Positions 1-10,660 of a stretch of 64,000 nt of DNA are shown here, one piece after another. This stretch comes from Nematopogon swammerdamellus (taxonomy: Eukaryota; Arthropoda; Insecta; Lepidoptera; Adelidae), in the NCBI GenBank assembly GCA_946902875.1, contig OX336358.1, positions 15,617,694-15,681,693 on the forward strand, given 5' to 3'. The notes beneath the pieces are model-generated. The model did no database searches. It was given only the letters and a program-made list of their open reading frames with translations, and was not told the DNA's origin. The stretch's first letter is position 1; the number at the start of each line of letters is the position of its first letter. Both the position numbers and the translations under genes were made by a program.

Positions 1-228
1 TTTATTATTCAGTAATAAAATTGAAATGTCGCGCAAAAAGTTAACACCGGTATTTATGCTAGTCACCCGAACCGAACACTACGAAATCTAGGTGCGCGAG
101 TTCGACTCGCAACACAGCACAGATGACTCGAGCACAGATGGACTCGTCCATCTGTGCTCGTTGGGTAGTACGTAACGTAGTACCTAGTAAGTAACGTATG
201 AATGATAAATGCTAATAAGATTTTTTTT
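1..228. other. Non-coding edge sequence
   Basis: No gene seen. A short stretch near 76-110 (gcgcgagttcgactcgcaac) resembles a tRNA B box and may be a decayed SINE head. The motif 'acagatg(g)actcg' is locally repeated at 118-150. Confidence 0.4.
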
Positions 229-703
229 ATATAGGATGTATCAGGGTAGGTTTTCGAAACTTCAGGGTTCGAAAGGGGCCCATATTTGAAGACGAAAAGC
301 TCTGAAACTTTTCCCAGATTCGATAATTTTACAGTACTGGTGAAAATCTATTCTTCAAGATTTGGTGGATATGGTTAACGTCCGCCTTTATAAAAAACAA
401 ATTCTAGCTCATGAATAAAAATGCGTAGATTGCATACATAACTAGTACAATTGAACTGCGTGTAGGTAAATTCCAAACACTGAAAGTTCAATGACCCCAG
501 AAGAAAAAGAGGACTGAATTAGTTCACTGCACTCTCCAGTCTCACTACTGTCCATCGAGTTTTTACTAAAATTTCCAACTTTTGTATGACAAAAAAAAAA
601 CAACGGAATTTCGATTTGAGTGATAAGGATTTTTTTCTTCTAATAATGAGTACTTTCTATTCCTGAAGTTTCTCAAACCTATCCTGATACACCCTGTATA
701 ATG
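229..703. mobile_element. MITE with about 40-bp terminal inverted repeats
   Basis: The left end (tataggatgtatcagggtag) is the inverse of the right end (cctatcctgatacaccctg), with matching continuation through 'cctgaagtttct'. No coding capacity. The right part, about 465-700, recurs inverted at 1024-1268. Confidence 0.65.
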
Positions 704-1019
704 CACGCTGGGATAATTAATACCTATATGTACCTAGGTAAGTAATTATAATTAAGTAGGTAGGTATAGGTGCGAGCGGGTAGGTAGGTACCTTCTAAGC
801 GCGTGTTACGAGCATCATTGACCTAGAAAGACGTTGAAAGAATCAAACAATACAATGGACAGCAACAGAGTATTGGCTTACTAACCTCTTGATGTGTTAT
901 TTCTTGCCAACCTGCCAGCGGACAATGCTGGGAATTGAACTTCTCCTATAGTAAATCACTCATCCATCAGTCATCCATCACTGATGGCGTTGATACGCAC
1001 CGAACTCAATGTCTATACG

Positions 1020-1268
1020 GGTGTTTCAGGACAGGCTTGAGAAACTTCAGGAATAGAAAGTACTCATTATTAGAAGAAAAAAATCCTTATCTTATTATCA
1101 CTGAAATCGAAATTCCGTATTTTTTTTCATACAAAAATCGAAAATTGTAATAAAAACTCGATGGACAGTGAGATTTGGCAACAGTGCTGTCTAGGTCTAG
1201 GGAGTGCAATGACCTAGCTAGTCCCCTTTTTCTTTTGTTGTCATTCAAATTTAAGTGTTTGGAATTTG
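1020..1268 (-). repeat. Inverted second copy of the MITE at 229-703 (partial)
   Basis: The sequence from 'ggcttgagaaacttcagg' through the 'ctcgatggacagtgag' part is the reverse complement of about 465-690, moderately diverged. It ends where the family A SINE poly-T begins. Confidence 0.65.
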
Positions 1269-1270
1269 CC

Positions 1271-1614
1271 TTTTTTTTTTTTATGGAAACTGACACGGTT
1301 GGCTACATCACCTACAACATCCGTGATGTCAGCCCATAACACCGGGTGAACTAGGTGCTATGTCAGTGCTTCCCTTCATTTCGCGCCGGCTACACTGAAC
1401 TGGACGGAAAACACGAACTATTTACATAGCCGTTTCGACCGACGTTTCGCTCAGTGCGGTGGTATCAACCCGGCCGGGATAAACCCTACCACCCAGTAAG
1501 GTAAGAAGGGAAGGGACCTACAGTTTAACGTGGAATCCGAACCACGGTCTGCCTCCAACGGTCGGGCGGTCATCCATCCAATAACTGACCGCACCACTCA
1601 GCTGCCGAGGCTGA
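1271..1614 (-). mobile_element. Family A SINE (5S-rRNA-like head), near full length
   Basis: The poly-T at 1271-1282 is the poly-A tail read from the other strand. The body contains the shared core (ggtagggttt...ggtaccaccgcactg, reversed) and the far end carries the 'gcctcgg' head at about 1605-1614. The 5S-like part is partly decayed. Confidence 0.75.
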
Positions 1615-1616
1615 CG

Positions 1617-1742
1617 ATCCCTTAGTCGACTTTTACGACATGCGACGGGGAGAGATGCAGTGGGGCTATTCTTTTTAAGTACCGACCCCACACGATACAG
1701 TACCGACCCCACACGGTACAGTACCGACCCCACACGGTACAT
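1617..1742 (-). repeat. Family B head fragment with a 21-bp triplication
   Basis: Reverse-oriented family B start (gcgacggggagagatgcagt). At 1680-1742 the terminal unit taccgaccccacacggtacag occurs three times in tandem with one substitution. Confidence 0.7.
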
Positions 1743-1816
1743 GCCTACATGAAGTTACAATGATTCTACTATGTAAGTAAGTAAGTAAGTAAGATAAATG
1801 CTGTTCTGTTGCAGAG

Positions 1817-4800
1817 ATGCTGATCGCAGAAGCGTGGAAGTCCGATCACCTGTACTGGGTCATTCCAGTGCTCGTCGCCCTAGGAGCCCTGCTCATATGC
1901 GCTCTGCTTTTGCTGGTGGCAGTTTTGCGGCTTTATGCGTATCTAACCTGCGGACAGTTTCGGTAAGTCCCACTGCATCTCTCCCCGCGTATGTCGTAAA
2001 AGGCGACTAAGGGATAAGGATAAGATGCCGCGCATAAGAGCGACAGGCTAGCCACCTCTCACCTTGGCACGGTGTTTCCACCGCGTCATGCAGCAGGTGG
2101 GCCTTCATGCCTTACTTGCTGCTTGATCTGAGTTATCTTGTCCGAATACTTTGCTAGACGTGGTGGTCGGTGTTGTGTTGTAATTTATCAGAATACTTGT
2201 AGCACAATACCGATTACTCTGCTTACTTCGATTGTCGGGATATGGCGTGTGGTGTATTAATATACCTAATTATTAATTAATTAATATTAATTAAAGTTTC
2301 GGTAAGTCTGTTGTCAACGGTCGGTGCACAGTGCACACCGGGAAGCTATCGCGCAAGCCACAGAATACCAACTACGAAAAAAGAAGGAAATAACAAGGTT
2401 ATTTGATCGAGAGCAGTAAAAACCCGGCCAAGTGCGAGTCGAACTCGCGCACCGAGGGTTCCGTATCGCCATGTCATGGCTAGCGCCACTCACGCCATCT
2501 AGATGGCGTGTTATGAAATGCTTCATATTAGTTTTTTTTTTTTATGGAAACTGACACGGTTGGCTACATCACCTACAACGTCCGTGATGTCAGCCCATAA
2601 CACCGGGTGAACTAGGTGCCATGTCAGTGCTTCCCCCTTTGATCGTGCCGGCTACACTGAACTGGTCGGAAAACACAAACTATTTACATAGTCGTTTCGA
2701 CCGATGACGTTTCACCCATCCATCCACTGACCGCGCCTATGTGTGCATATGATCCGACCGACAGTCGACCGACAGCACCACTGAGCTACCGAGGCTGATA
2801 ATTATCTTGAAATCATTACCAGCAGCTCTTGCGACGACATAGTATTATTATTACATAATACATATTATACGACATAATATTAGTATTAAGACGACATATC
2901 TCGTGTGGGGCCGGTACTTAAAAAGAATAGCCCCACTGCATCTCTCCCATGCATGTCGTAAAAGGCGACTCTAAGGGATAAGGACAAGATGCCGTGCTAA
3001 AGGGCGACGGGATCGCCACCTCTCACCTTGGCACGGTACTTCCACCGAGTCATGCAGCAGGTGGGTCTTCGTGCCTTACTTGCTGCTTGATCGATTGAAT
3101 CTTGTTCGAATACTTTGCGAAAAGTGGTGGTCGGTGTTGTGCTGTAATTTACCAGAGCTCTTGTAGCACAACACCGATTACTCTGCTTACCCCGATTGTC
3201 GGGATTCAGCGTGTGTGATATGTATGTATGTATAATATCTCTCATCGCAGTAACAACGCAAGAATGGACGGCAAGACGGTAATAGTGACCGGGTGCACCA
3301 GCGGTATCGGCAAGGAGACCGCGAGGGAGCTAGCCAAGAGAGGAGCCAGGGTCATCATGGCCTGCAGGAACTTGGAGACAGCCAATAAGCTAAAGGGTGA
3401 GTTGAACGACAGACGTTCTACTTAGCGGTTCATAATCTAAGGGAGGGGGTAGCTTTAAAAATAGTTGTAGCCTTTGAGAAAAAACCGGCCAAGTGCGAGT
3501 CGAACTCGCACACCGAGGGTTCCGTATCGTCATGTCAGCGCACTTTTTAGTTTCTTGTATGGGGACCCCGGGTGAATTTTTAACTTTTTAAAATTGTTAA
3601 TGTTTGTTGTTATATCGGCCATAATAAATAACACATGCATACCTATTTTGTGAAAATTTCAACGGGCTACCTATTACGGTTCAAGAGATACAGCCCTCGA
3701 ACAGACGGACAGACAGACGGACAGACAGACAGAAAGACTAGTAATAGGGTCCCGTACGACGGATACGGAACCCTAAAAGATGGTCATGGAGTAAAGTTAC
3801 TTTGTTTTATGAGATATTGCGTTTGTAGACTCTATGTATGATACTAAAACTAAATTGAGTATTCTTACTAACTTTCTTCCTTTTAAATACGAATTTCACG
3901 CGAGCGAAGCCGCGGCCAAAAGCTATTCATTAATATAATTAAACTGAATCACTTAACGTTTTTGAAGTTATAATTATTTACGCACGTTATGAAATGAATT
4001 GAAAAACTCTGAAAAAACGTCACGTCACCGCCATCGTCACAGCATAAAAATGATTTGTATGTAGATATTGTGCGGTACTTTGAGAGAGTCGAGGGGTCGA
4101 GGGGGAGGGGGAGAGAGGGCCACATGCTCCGACCAACCAATATCACCTCCGAGAAGGTAGGTGCCATACCGGAGACTTCCCTGGATTGCTGGCTATAGGT
4201 ACTGGACTAGAGGCGGAACACAACCGAGGCTGTTATGCGGCCATCTTACATCCAGTACGGTGGTGCTAACTCAATAGGCTACAATTTGAGCTACTACGAT
4301 TGAGACTGGCTCAAGAGGAAGTAGGCGACTGGCGTTTACACAATAAAACTTAATTGGATAAAATAAACAAATACTTCGAATGTCAAGATTCTTCTTATTA
4401 CCTACTATGAATATTCTCAAAGTTTACGCTTCCTATTGCGTATGAGACGAGCCCAGATTCTTGCCGAATCAGGTTTTGTGCGATAATAGTTGCTTGCAGA
4501 ATGAAATTCCTATACTTAGTCATATAATATTGTTTATGATCGAAGTATAATATACATCCGATAGTCACATCACACGTCACATCTAGTTCATTGTTTTTTT
4601 TTTCTAACAAATATTGTGAAATATTTGTAGAATAAAGACTGTCAGTTACTTATATCCTATATTATTTGTTATAGCTGAGCCCGCGGCTCCGCTCGCGTGA
4701 AATTCGTATTTCAAAGAAGACAGTAAGTAACTGAGGGCGAGGCCGAAGGCCGAGCTGCGTTCAGGAAGACTATAAACCTTCTCGAAGAAAGTAAGTAACT

Positions 4801-7652
4801 AAGGGCGAGGCCGAAGGCCGAGCTGCGTTCAGGAAGACTATAAACCTTCTCGAAGAAAGTAAGTAACTAAGGGCGAGGCCGAAGGCCGAGCTGCGTTCAG
4901 GAAGACTATAAACCTTCTCGAAGAAAGTAAGTAACTAAGGGCGAGGCCGAAGGCCGAGCTGCGTTCAGGAAGACTATAAACCTTCTCGAAGAAAGTAAGT
5001 AACTAAGGGCGAGGCTGAAGGCCGAGCTGCGTTCAGGAAGACGATAAACCTTATCTAAGAAAGTAAGTAACAAAGAGCGAGGCCGAAGGCCGAGCTTCGT
5101 TCAAGAAGACTATAAACCTTCTTGAAGAAAGTAAGTAACAAAGGGCGAGGCCGAAGGCCGAGCTGCGTTCAGGAAGACTATAAACCTTATCTAAGAAAGT
5201 AAGTAATTAAGGGCGAGGCCGAAGGCCGAGCTGCGTTCAGGAAGACTATAAACCTTCCCGAAGAAAGTAAGTAACAAAGAGCGAGGCCGAAGGCCGAGCT
5301 TCGTTCAAGAAGACTATAAACCTTCTTGAAGAAAGTAAGTAACTAAGGGCGAGGCCGAAGGCCGAGCTGCGTTCAGTTAGACGATAAACCTTATCTAAGA
5401 AAGTAAGTAACAAAGAGCGAGGCCGAAGGCCGAGCTTCGTTCAAGAAGACTATAAACCTTCTTGAAGAAAGTAAGTAACAAAGGGCGAGGCCGAAGGCCG
5501 AGCTGCGTTCAGGAAGACTATAAACCTTATCTAAGAAAGTAAGTAATTAAGGGCGAGGCCGAAGGCCGAGCTGCGTTCAGGAAGACTATAAACCTTCTCG
5601 AAGAAAGCAAGTAACAAACGGCGAAGCCGAAGGCCGAGCTGCGTTCAGGAAGACGATAAACATTCTCGAAGACAGTAAGTAAAGTAAGTAACTAAGGGCG
5701 AGGCCACCGTCGCACCCATCCCCCCTCCCCCCCCCCCCCCCCCCCATTTATTTGTTTTGAGTAGCTATAATTATGATTATCCTTTAAAAAAACCGATATA
5801 CCTCTCCCTCTCCCTCTCCCTCTCCCTCTCCCTCCATCTCCCTGCCTCTCCCTCCTTTCCACTTGGAGTAAATATGGTAACCCCAAAGATGGTAAACAGA
5901 CAGACATACAGACATACATACAGACAGAAAGAAAGCAGGCGTTGGATTTTATTAAAGGTAAGGAAGAAAGGAAAGGATAAGGATAAGGGGGTTTCCATCG
6001 CTCTACGTCCACCTCCCCTCCCGCCCCTCCCTCACCCCCCCTCCCTATATGCCTCTACTTACCCCCCCCCCCCCCTCCCCTCCCCCTTCAGGATATTGTA
6101 ATGTCATCGGTTCTTACTCGGGTGAATGATTCCGTGTCCGTTACATACAAATATTGCCAAGTGCTCTCATATTTCACTTCACTGCTACCCTCATAAGCCA
6201 TTTAGCGTGATAGTAAGTAGCCTATAGTTGATGGGAAGAATCAAGCTATCCGTAGAATTTTGTTTTATTAAAATCGGTTCAGTGGTTCTCGAGTTATAAG
6301 CGGACAGACAGACACTCAGACATACAGAAAGCAGACGTTGGATTTTATTATAGGTAAGGAAGTAACTTTCCCAAAGCCATTCAAACTAGCTACCTAAAAT
6401 GTTTTAATACTTTTGAACTTACACAAAATTTTCTGATGGTCTGTCTTACTATAGGCGTAGATTAATTCACTCGACATCTAGGCTTAGTAGTGGTAACCTG
6501 AGATGTTGAGTTTAGGTACCTACTATGATGGAGGTATAGCTGACTCTCTGCGTTAGTGAATAGGTAGAACATTTTACACAATCAAAGCCACCTGGAAAAT
6601 ACATAATTTTCATCTGAAAATTAAATAATTCATCTTCTAGCTAGAACTACTACCTATAGTACAAGAAAACGTGCGTGTACTTATGTACGCGCGTTAGGTT
6701 AGAAGTTATACTTCTTTGGCGTGGCCCTCCCCCTCCCCCCCCCAATACCTACATACAAATAATTTGTATGCGGTGACGATGATGTTTTTACTAAGTTTAC
6801 TCCCCATTTTCTTAACATATTTTCATATCACACTTTCATATCATGCGTAAAGATATATAACTTCAAAACACAAAACTTCCCTGTCCACCGGCGAAGGTGT
6901 TATCAATATTTCTTTGGTTTTCAGATGAGATCATCGACAGCACAAAGAACACGAAGATCGTGGTCAAGAAACTGGACCTGAGCTCCTTCGCTTCCATCCG
7001 AGAGTTCGCAGACGACATCAACAAAACCGAAGAACGTTTGGACGTCCTCATCCACAACGCTGGCTACGCTGAAACCTTCAAGAAGGACAAGTCTGTCGAC
7101 GGCATCGAACTCACCATGGCTACCAACCACTACGGCCCTTTCTTACTCACTCACCTGCTAATCAACTTGTTGAAGAAGAGTGCTCCGTCGCGAATTGTCG
7201 TCGTCGCATCATCCCTTTACAGGCTCGCTTCTGTAAATTTGAGCAACCCCAACCCTTTGACCACACTTCCTGGATACCTCTACTATGTCTCCAAGTACGC
7301 CAATATTTACTTCACCAGGGAATTGGCCAGGAGATTGGAAGGCACCGGTGTTACAGCCAATTGTCTGCATCCGGGGCTCATCGATAGTGGCATTTGGAGG
7401 AGCGTTCCGATTCCTCTAAGCTGGGGATTGGCTTTGATCATCAAATGCTTCTTCAAGTCACCGGAACAGGGATGTCAAACTTCTGTCATGCTTGCAGTGG
7501 ACGAGAACCTCAAGGATGTCACGGGAAAATACTTTTCGGACTGCCAGGAAAGCAGTCTGTCGACTAAGGCCAGCGATATGAACACGGCTAAGAAGTGGTG
7601 GGAAATTTCAGAACAAATGGTCAAATTTGAAGAAAATGATCCTAGGATTTAA
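1817..7652 (+). CDS. Retinol dehydrogenase-like short-chain dehydrogenase (SDR), 3 coding exons
   Basis: Coding exons 1817-1962, 3251-3396 and 6925-7652 (phases 2 and 1, GT..AG introns) give a 339-aa protein. Residues about 13-42 form one hydrophobic membrane anchor. The SDR signature follows: cofactor glycine motif TGCTSGIG at about 62-69, NAG at 142-144, a conserved Asn at 165, catalytic Ser at 193/194, and the YxxxK pair Y217/K221. This order and the N-terminal anchor fit the retinol dehydrogenase 11-14 group (NADP-dependent oxidoreductases of the ER or other membranes); the true substrate cannot be read from sequence. The ATG lies 2 nt after a good acceptor (ttgcag at 1814), so an upstream non-coding exon probably exists outside the recognisable part. 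Intron 1 starts with a retroposon only 7 nt inside the donor, and the donor itself is duplicated at 2301-2308. The stop is followed by a 3' UTR carrying a LINE fragment. Confidence 0.9.
1970..2294 (+). mobile_element. Family B SINE-like retroposon inserted at the exon 1 splice donor
   Basis: The 325-bp insert starts ccactgcatctctcccc and ends in an AT-rich simple tail of TTAATTAA units. It is flanked by a perfect 14-bp direct repeat, AGTTTCGGTAAGTC, at 1956-1969 and 2295-2308, which is a target-site duplication. The duplicated target contains the 5' splice site of the dehydrogenase exon. Related copies lie at 2905-3225, 39548-39773, 41398-41690 and 61888-62185. Confidence 0.85.
2425..2480 (+). 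repeat. Family D repeat fragment
   Basis: Begins cggccaagtgcgagtcgaac and continues to 'gagggttccgtatcg', matching the first part of the fuller copy at 3482-3778. Confidence 0.6.
2529..2798 (-). mobile_element. Family A SINE copy
   Basis: Poly-T at about 2532-2543, then the reversed tail (atggaaactgacacggttgg) and body, ending at the reversed 'gcctcggtagctcag' head near 2785-2798. Internally shortened. It lies in intron 1 of the dehydrogenase gene. Confidence 0.75.
2905..3225 (+). mobile_element. Family B retroposon, fuller copy
   Basis: It begins gtgtggggccggtac, includes the 'gcatgtcgtaaaaggcgac' motif and the 'gcaccttgctgcttgat'-type middle, and ends in a TATG simple tail. It lies about 25 nt upstream of the exon 2 acceptor at 3250 of the dehydrogenase gene, so intron 1 has same-orientation family B copies at both ends. 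Confidence 0.75.
3482..3778 (+). mobile_element. Family D dispersed repeat, fuller copy
   Basis: Starts ccggccaagtgcgagtcg, contains a (gacagacg)n stretch at about 3707-3735 and ends 'ggatacggaaccctaaaa'. This layout recurs at 62197-62516 on the other strand and in fragments at 2425 and 25555. It is a non-coding element; I do not assign a superfamily. Confidence 0.6.
3779..4110. other. Intron 2 stretch without a recognised gene
   Basis: AT-rich. It holds a reversed 'cgcgagcgaagccgcgg' motif at about 3899-3915, a fragment of the family E LINE-like tail, and a purine run (gaggggg) near 4090-4115. Nothing else seen. Confidence 0.4.
4115..4300 (-). mobile_element. Family C SINE body fragment
   Basis: Matches the body of the full family C copy at 59907-60309, from 'ccacatgctccgacc' through 'ccatcttacatccagtacgg' to 'ctacaatttgagc', in the same orientation. 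The tRNA-like head is missing. Confidence 0.7.
4715..5705. repeat. 68-bp minisatellite, 14 units plus a partial one
   Basis: Each unit has 'gtaagtaactaagggcgagg', the short palindromic core ggccgaaggcc, then 'gctgcgttcaggaagac' and 'tataaaccttctcg'. Diagnostic variants recur every 5 units: 'acgataaaccttatctaag' starts at 5041 and again at 5381, 340 bp apart. The array sits in intron 2 of the dehydrogenase gene between a family E head (gcccgcggctccgctcgcg, about 4679) and a poly-C tract. Confidence 0.92.
5706..6160. repeat. Homopolymer C tracts and (TCCCTC)n low-complexity block
   Basis: Contains long C runs at about 5717-5745 and 6061-6075, a (ctccct)n run at about 5800-5835, and a family E tail fragment (acagacagacatacagac ... 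cgttggattttatt) at about 5896-5967. Reading frames through this block are compositional artefacts. Confidence 0.75.
6165..6360 (+). repeat. Family E LINE-like 3' tail
   Basis: About 195 bp running 'ctcatatttcacttcactgc' ... 'aaaatcggttcagtggttct' ... 'gttggattttattatagg'. It is nearly the same as 45049-45245. The 'cggttcagtggttctcgagttataagc' style and the acagacag run resemble LINE 3' ends. Confidence 0.65.
6361..6924. other. End of intron 2 of the dehydrogenase gene
   Basis: AT-rich with a C-run near 6728-6742. No repeat family recognised. The exon 3 acceptor (ggttttcag) ends at 6924. Confidence 0.5.
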
Positions 7653-8150
7653 GGTAGCCTGCATGGATTTTTCTTATATGTTAGGAAAAAAAATATATTT
7701 TAGTCAGAAAATTATGTTCAAAACTGGATATTAGATGGATATGGATACGATAAGATGTGGCATATTAACCTGGAAAGCTCTCCCTGCCAATATAATCCCT
7801 TCCAAGCCGGCATGGCATTCGCAACCCCCGCATACGACCGAATGTCCATGGTCATCATTAGACGCATATTATTACAAAATACATTCTGATGGTGTGTTTT
7901 GTTGAATTTTTGACAGTCCATTTTGTCTTATTTGTGTGGAACACCACCTGTGTTTATTGTATAATTTCATCAGGTAGGTGTCGAGTACAAATAATTTTAT
8001 GAGAGCTACTGCCAGGAATATTTTTATTTAGGAATTTTTTATTATTGTGTAAAGGATTGTTTGTTACGAACTAACGAAGTAAATATGTTTTTATACTATG
8101 CATTTTTTATTTCTAAATAATAAATTAGGGACCAACTAGGGCCCTGTTAG
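7653..8150 (+). other. 3' UTR of the dehydrogenase with a LINE-derived fragment
   Basis: About 7766-7867 matches the 3' end of the LINE at 57477-57880 (ctggaaagctctccctgcc; ggcatggcattcgcaaccc; cgaccgaatgtccatgg). The rest is AT-rich and ends near the AATAAA at 8119. Confidence 0.55.
8119..8124 (+). terminator. Poly(A) signal of the dehydrogenase gene
   Basis: An AATAAA lies about 470 nt after the dehydrogenase stop codon in an AT-rich stretch. It is the best cleavage signal before the next repeats; inferred from sequence only. Confidence 0.5.
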
Positions 8151-8914
8151 TTTTTTTTTTATGGGATGCTCGACATATGGCGCGCGCCAGACTAACGCAG
8201 AGGTGTAGTCCGACGTCGCCCACAATTTTATAAATAATAATATTAGTTACTTAGGCCAGTCCGGTCAGTTTATTAACCCATGCCAAATACAGGCACTTAA
8301 CCCCAAAAATATAATTAACTCGGTTCCTAGCGGAAATCGGACTCGGGGTGAGCTCTAAACTTTTAAGAGAATAGATCTTCCTCGGTCGCAGTGGCAACAG
8401 AGCTCAGGGGCATTATTCTCACACTTTAAATCATACTCATAGGCTGGTCCAACGTTTCCCAAATAGTGGTACGTGTATCCCCAGGGGTACACAGGCTCAA
8501 GAGAAGAGGTACGCGAGTGCACACTTAATGGCTACGCGTACGTCTACAATCTTAATTAAAGAGACAGGGTCCCACTTAACTCATTAAATTGTCTCAAAGG
8601 TTGATTGGGATTGGGACCAACAACATAGGTAATAAACAACATTATTATGTATCAAAAATTACAACAAATTTTTGTTTGAAACATTGAAAAGGGGTACTTG
8701 ATTCTCCGAAAATTCGCTAAGGGGTACAGATTAAAATATAATTGGGAACAGCTGGGCTAGTCCAAAATAAAAATTTGGTCCAATATCTTAAAAATATAAA
8801 CAAAAATGTAGATATAACAAAATTGTATATTTACATATGCTTACATTCTCTTAAAATAAACATTCAAGTCTGTACCGGGAGAAGGTAGAGAATGCACATA
8901 TACACGGTGAACAA
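8151..8914. other. Intergenic, no gene seen
   Basis: AT-rich. A segment around 8450-8750 has paired 'aggggtac' motifs (8481, 8692, 8720) reminiscent of hAT-type ends, but I cannot define boundaries. Confidence 0.35.
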
Positions 8915-9576
8915 AAAACCTGTCGAACACCCGAAGGCAGGAAGTACAGTTTCAGATACTGAATCGGATAGGCTAGTTTTTTTTTTATTCGGACAAAATT
9001 TTTCAATAAAAAAATATAATTAGTATCACAACCTTTTACTTCTTATGCAAAATTCTCTAGGAGGCGCGGCGGCGAGGCGGCGGCGCGCGCGCGAGACACA
9101 AAGCGCCCGCCGCCGCCTCGCCGCCAGTGTCATAAATTATCTTGAGGCGGCATTGAATGAAGTGAAGGCAGAGAGCGTGTTCTTATGTCTTTAGTGAAAT
9201 TCTTTGTAAAATAATTTGCCGATTTTAATACGTTTTTTTGTCTTCTGTTCTGAAAATGAAGTCGGTACGGTAAGTGCTTTGAGGTCAGTTAGTGTGCAAC
9301 AAACTGTTATTTTGTATACCTAATAAGTTTTAGAATATTACCTAGGTAGTTACCTAGAAGACTGATATCACGTGCTTAAGATGGTAGTAGGGTTTAACTT
9401 CACATCACTGTTATGATGGCATGCAGACATAATTTAGTTATTTAAAGACATCTTGATACTTAGGAATAATTGAAAAAGGGCATATTTTCATATAAATTTC
9501 GAAAAAAAAACTAGCCTATCCGATTCAGTATCTGAAACTGTATTTCCTGCCTTCGGGTGTTCGACAGGTTTTTTGA
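8915..9576. mobile_element. Inverted-repeat element with about 67-bp arms and a GC-rich hairpin core
   Basis: The left arm, 8915-8984, is the reverse complement of the right arm, about 9502-9576, with a single visible mismatch (arm landmark cctgtcgaacacccgaagg). The middle holds a perfect 18-bp stem, 9068-9085 against 9108-9125 (ggcggcgaggcggcggcg). No open frame; a non-autonomous DNA element is likely. Confidence 0.75.
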
Positions 9577-9604
9577 GTGAAATAAAAACTAACTTTTTCG
9601 CTAC

Positions 9605-9830
9605 TGTTACACATACATACGGCTGGACAGACATATGCACGCACACCTACGACATCACACCGACACGGCACTTGAGAGCACAGGCAGGCAGGAGAGGAGG
9701 CGCGGTGGGTCGACACATTCCGCGCCGGGACACCACCAACACTACGTGCATATTAAATTCTTTGTACTTTGACCTTAATTAAAAGTGTATAATACTTTCC
9801 ATGCGGAGTATTATTTGGCCTCCTGTAACA
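9605..9830 (+). repeat. 5' LTR
   Basis: 226 bp, TG...CA ends, identical by eye to 16223-16448. Preceded by CTAC and followed at 9833 by tcagaagtgggatt, which matches the complement of the 3' arm of tRNA-Leu(CAA) as I know it; the expected leading TGG is not present. Confidence 0.95.
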
Positions 9831-10171
9831 TCTCAGAAGTGGGATTACTGGGCCCTAAACTGAACGTTCAGTGTCACAAAATTAAACAAAAATAAAAGTT
9901 ATTTTTTTGTTACTCAAGAATATAATCAAACAGAGACTTGCGTTGTATATTGTCAGTGCGACCGGTAAAACAAAACAACACAAATTATTATGTGCATATG
10001 AATGTGTATTGAACAATAATCGATCAATAACATTTTTAAATTCGTTTTCATTGGTGTGGCAAAGACTTATTTGCGTAGAAGGCGCATCAGGGGGCAGTGA
10101 ATTAAGTTAAGTGATAATTATTGTGTGATGAACATTTAAATTAAAAACAACTTTGTAACGGCGAAGACACA

Positions 10172-10660
10172 ATGGCGTATTTACGTCAATATAAGAAGAT
10201 CCACCGTTCAGACAGTGAAGATAGTGAGGAGGAACGCCCACACATAATGATAAAGAAGTTGGTAGAGAAACGTCTCGAGACCATGGTGCAGAAGTACATA
10301 AAGGAAAACCCCCCACGAGTTTTTCCAAAATCAATTATATCGTCCGACGTAATACCTAAATTCGACCCGATTCAGGACACAAATGTGCTAACCTGGCTAA
10401 ATAAAGTTGATCAGCTGGGTGAGATCAATAACTGGGAGAATAAGGAACGTATATACTACATGCATGCCCGGCTGAGAGGACCAGCACGCGAGTGGTACAA
10501 TGACTTGACGAACTATGATATGACCTGGGAAGAATGGAAGGCGGCACTACAAAAATCCTTTCCGCGCTCGACAGATCCAGCCGAACTCCTGGAAAAAATG
10601 TTGGCGAGGAAGAAGATGAGCAGTGAAGACATGACGGAGTATTATCACGAAAAAGTCTAG
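10172..10660 (+). pseudogene. gag: Retrotransposon gag, N-terminal part (capsid region), truncated
   Basis: This is a 162-codon frame with acidic N-terminus and a Gag-like helical region (WLNKVDQL..., REWYNDL..., WEEWKAAL...), then a stop at 10658-10660. Capsid-type sequence resumes in the -1 frame, which is open from about 10627, so the two frames overlap by some 30 nt. Gag packages element RNA. Since the zinc knuckles of Gag lie only in the downstream frame, I read this as a lesion within gag (small indel near 10655) and not as a normal gag/pol frameshift site. A run of five A's stands just before the stop. Confidence 0.85.

Noticed and set aside
4715..5705. CRISPR array
   Set aside because: Units are contiguous 68-bp tandem copies with no unique spacers, and the DNA is eukaryotic.
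5692..6101. Overlapping frames through the poly-C and CTCCCT tracts
   Set aside because: Low-complexity composition explains them; proteins are runs of Ser/Leu, Pro or Arg/Gly.
10627..10660. Programmed gag/pol frameshift site
   Set aside because: The zinc knuckles that belong to Gag lie after the shift and no full slippery heptamer is present, so a mutation inside gag is more likely.
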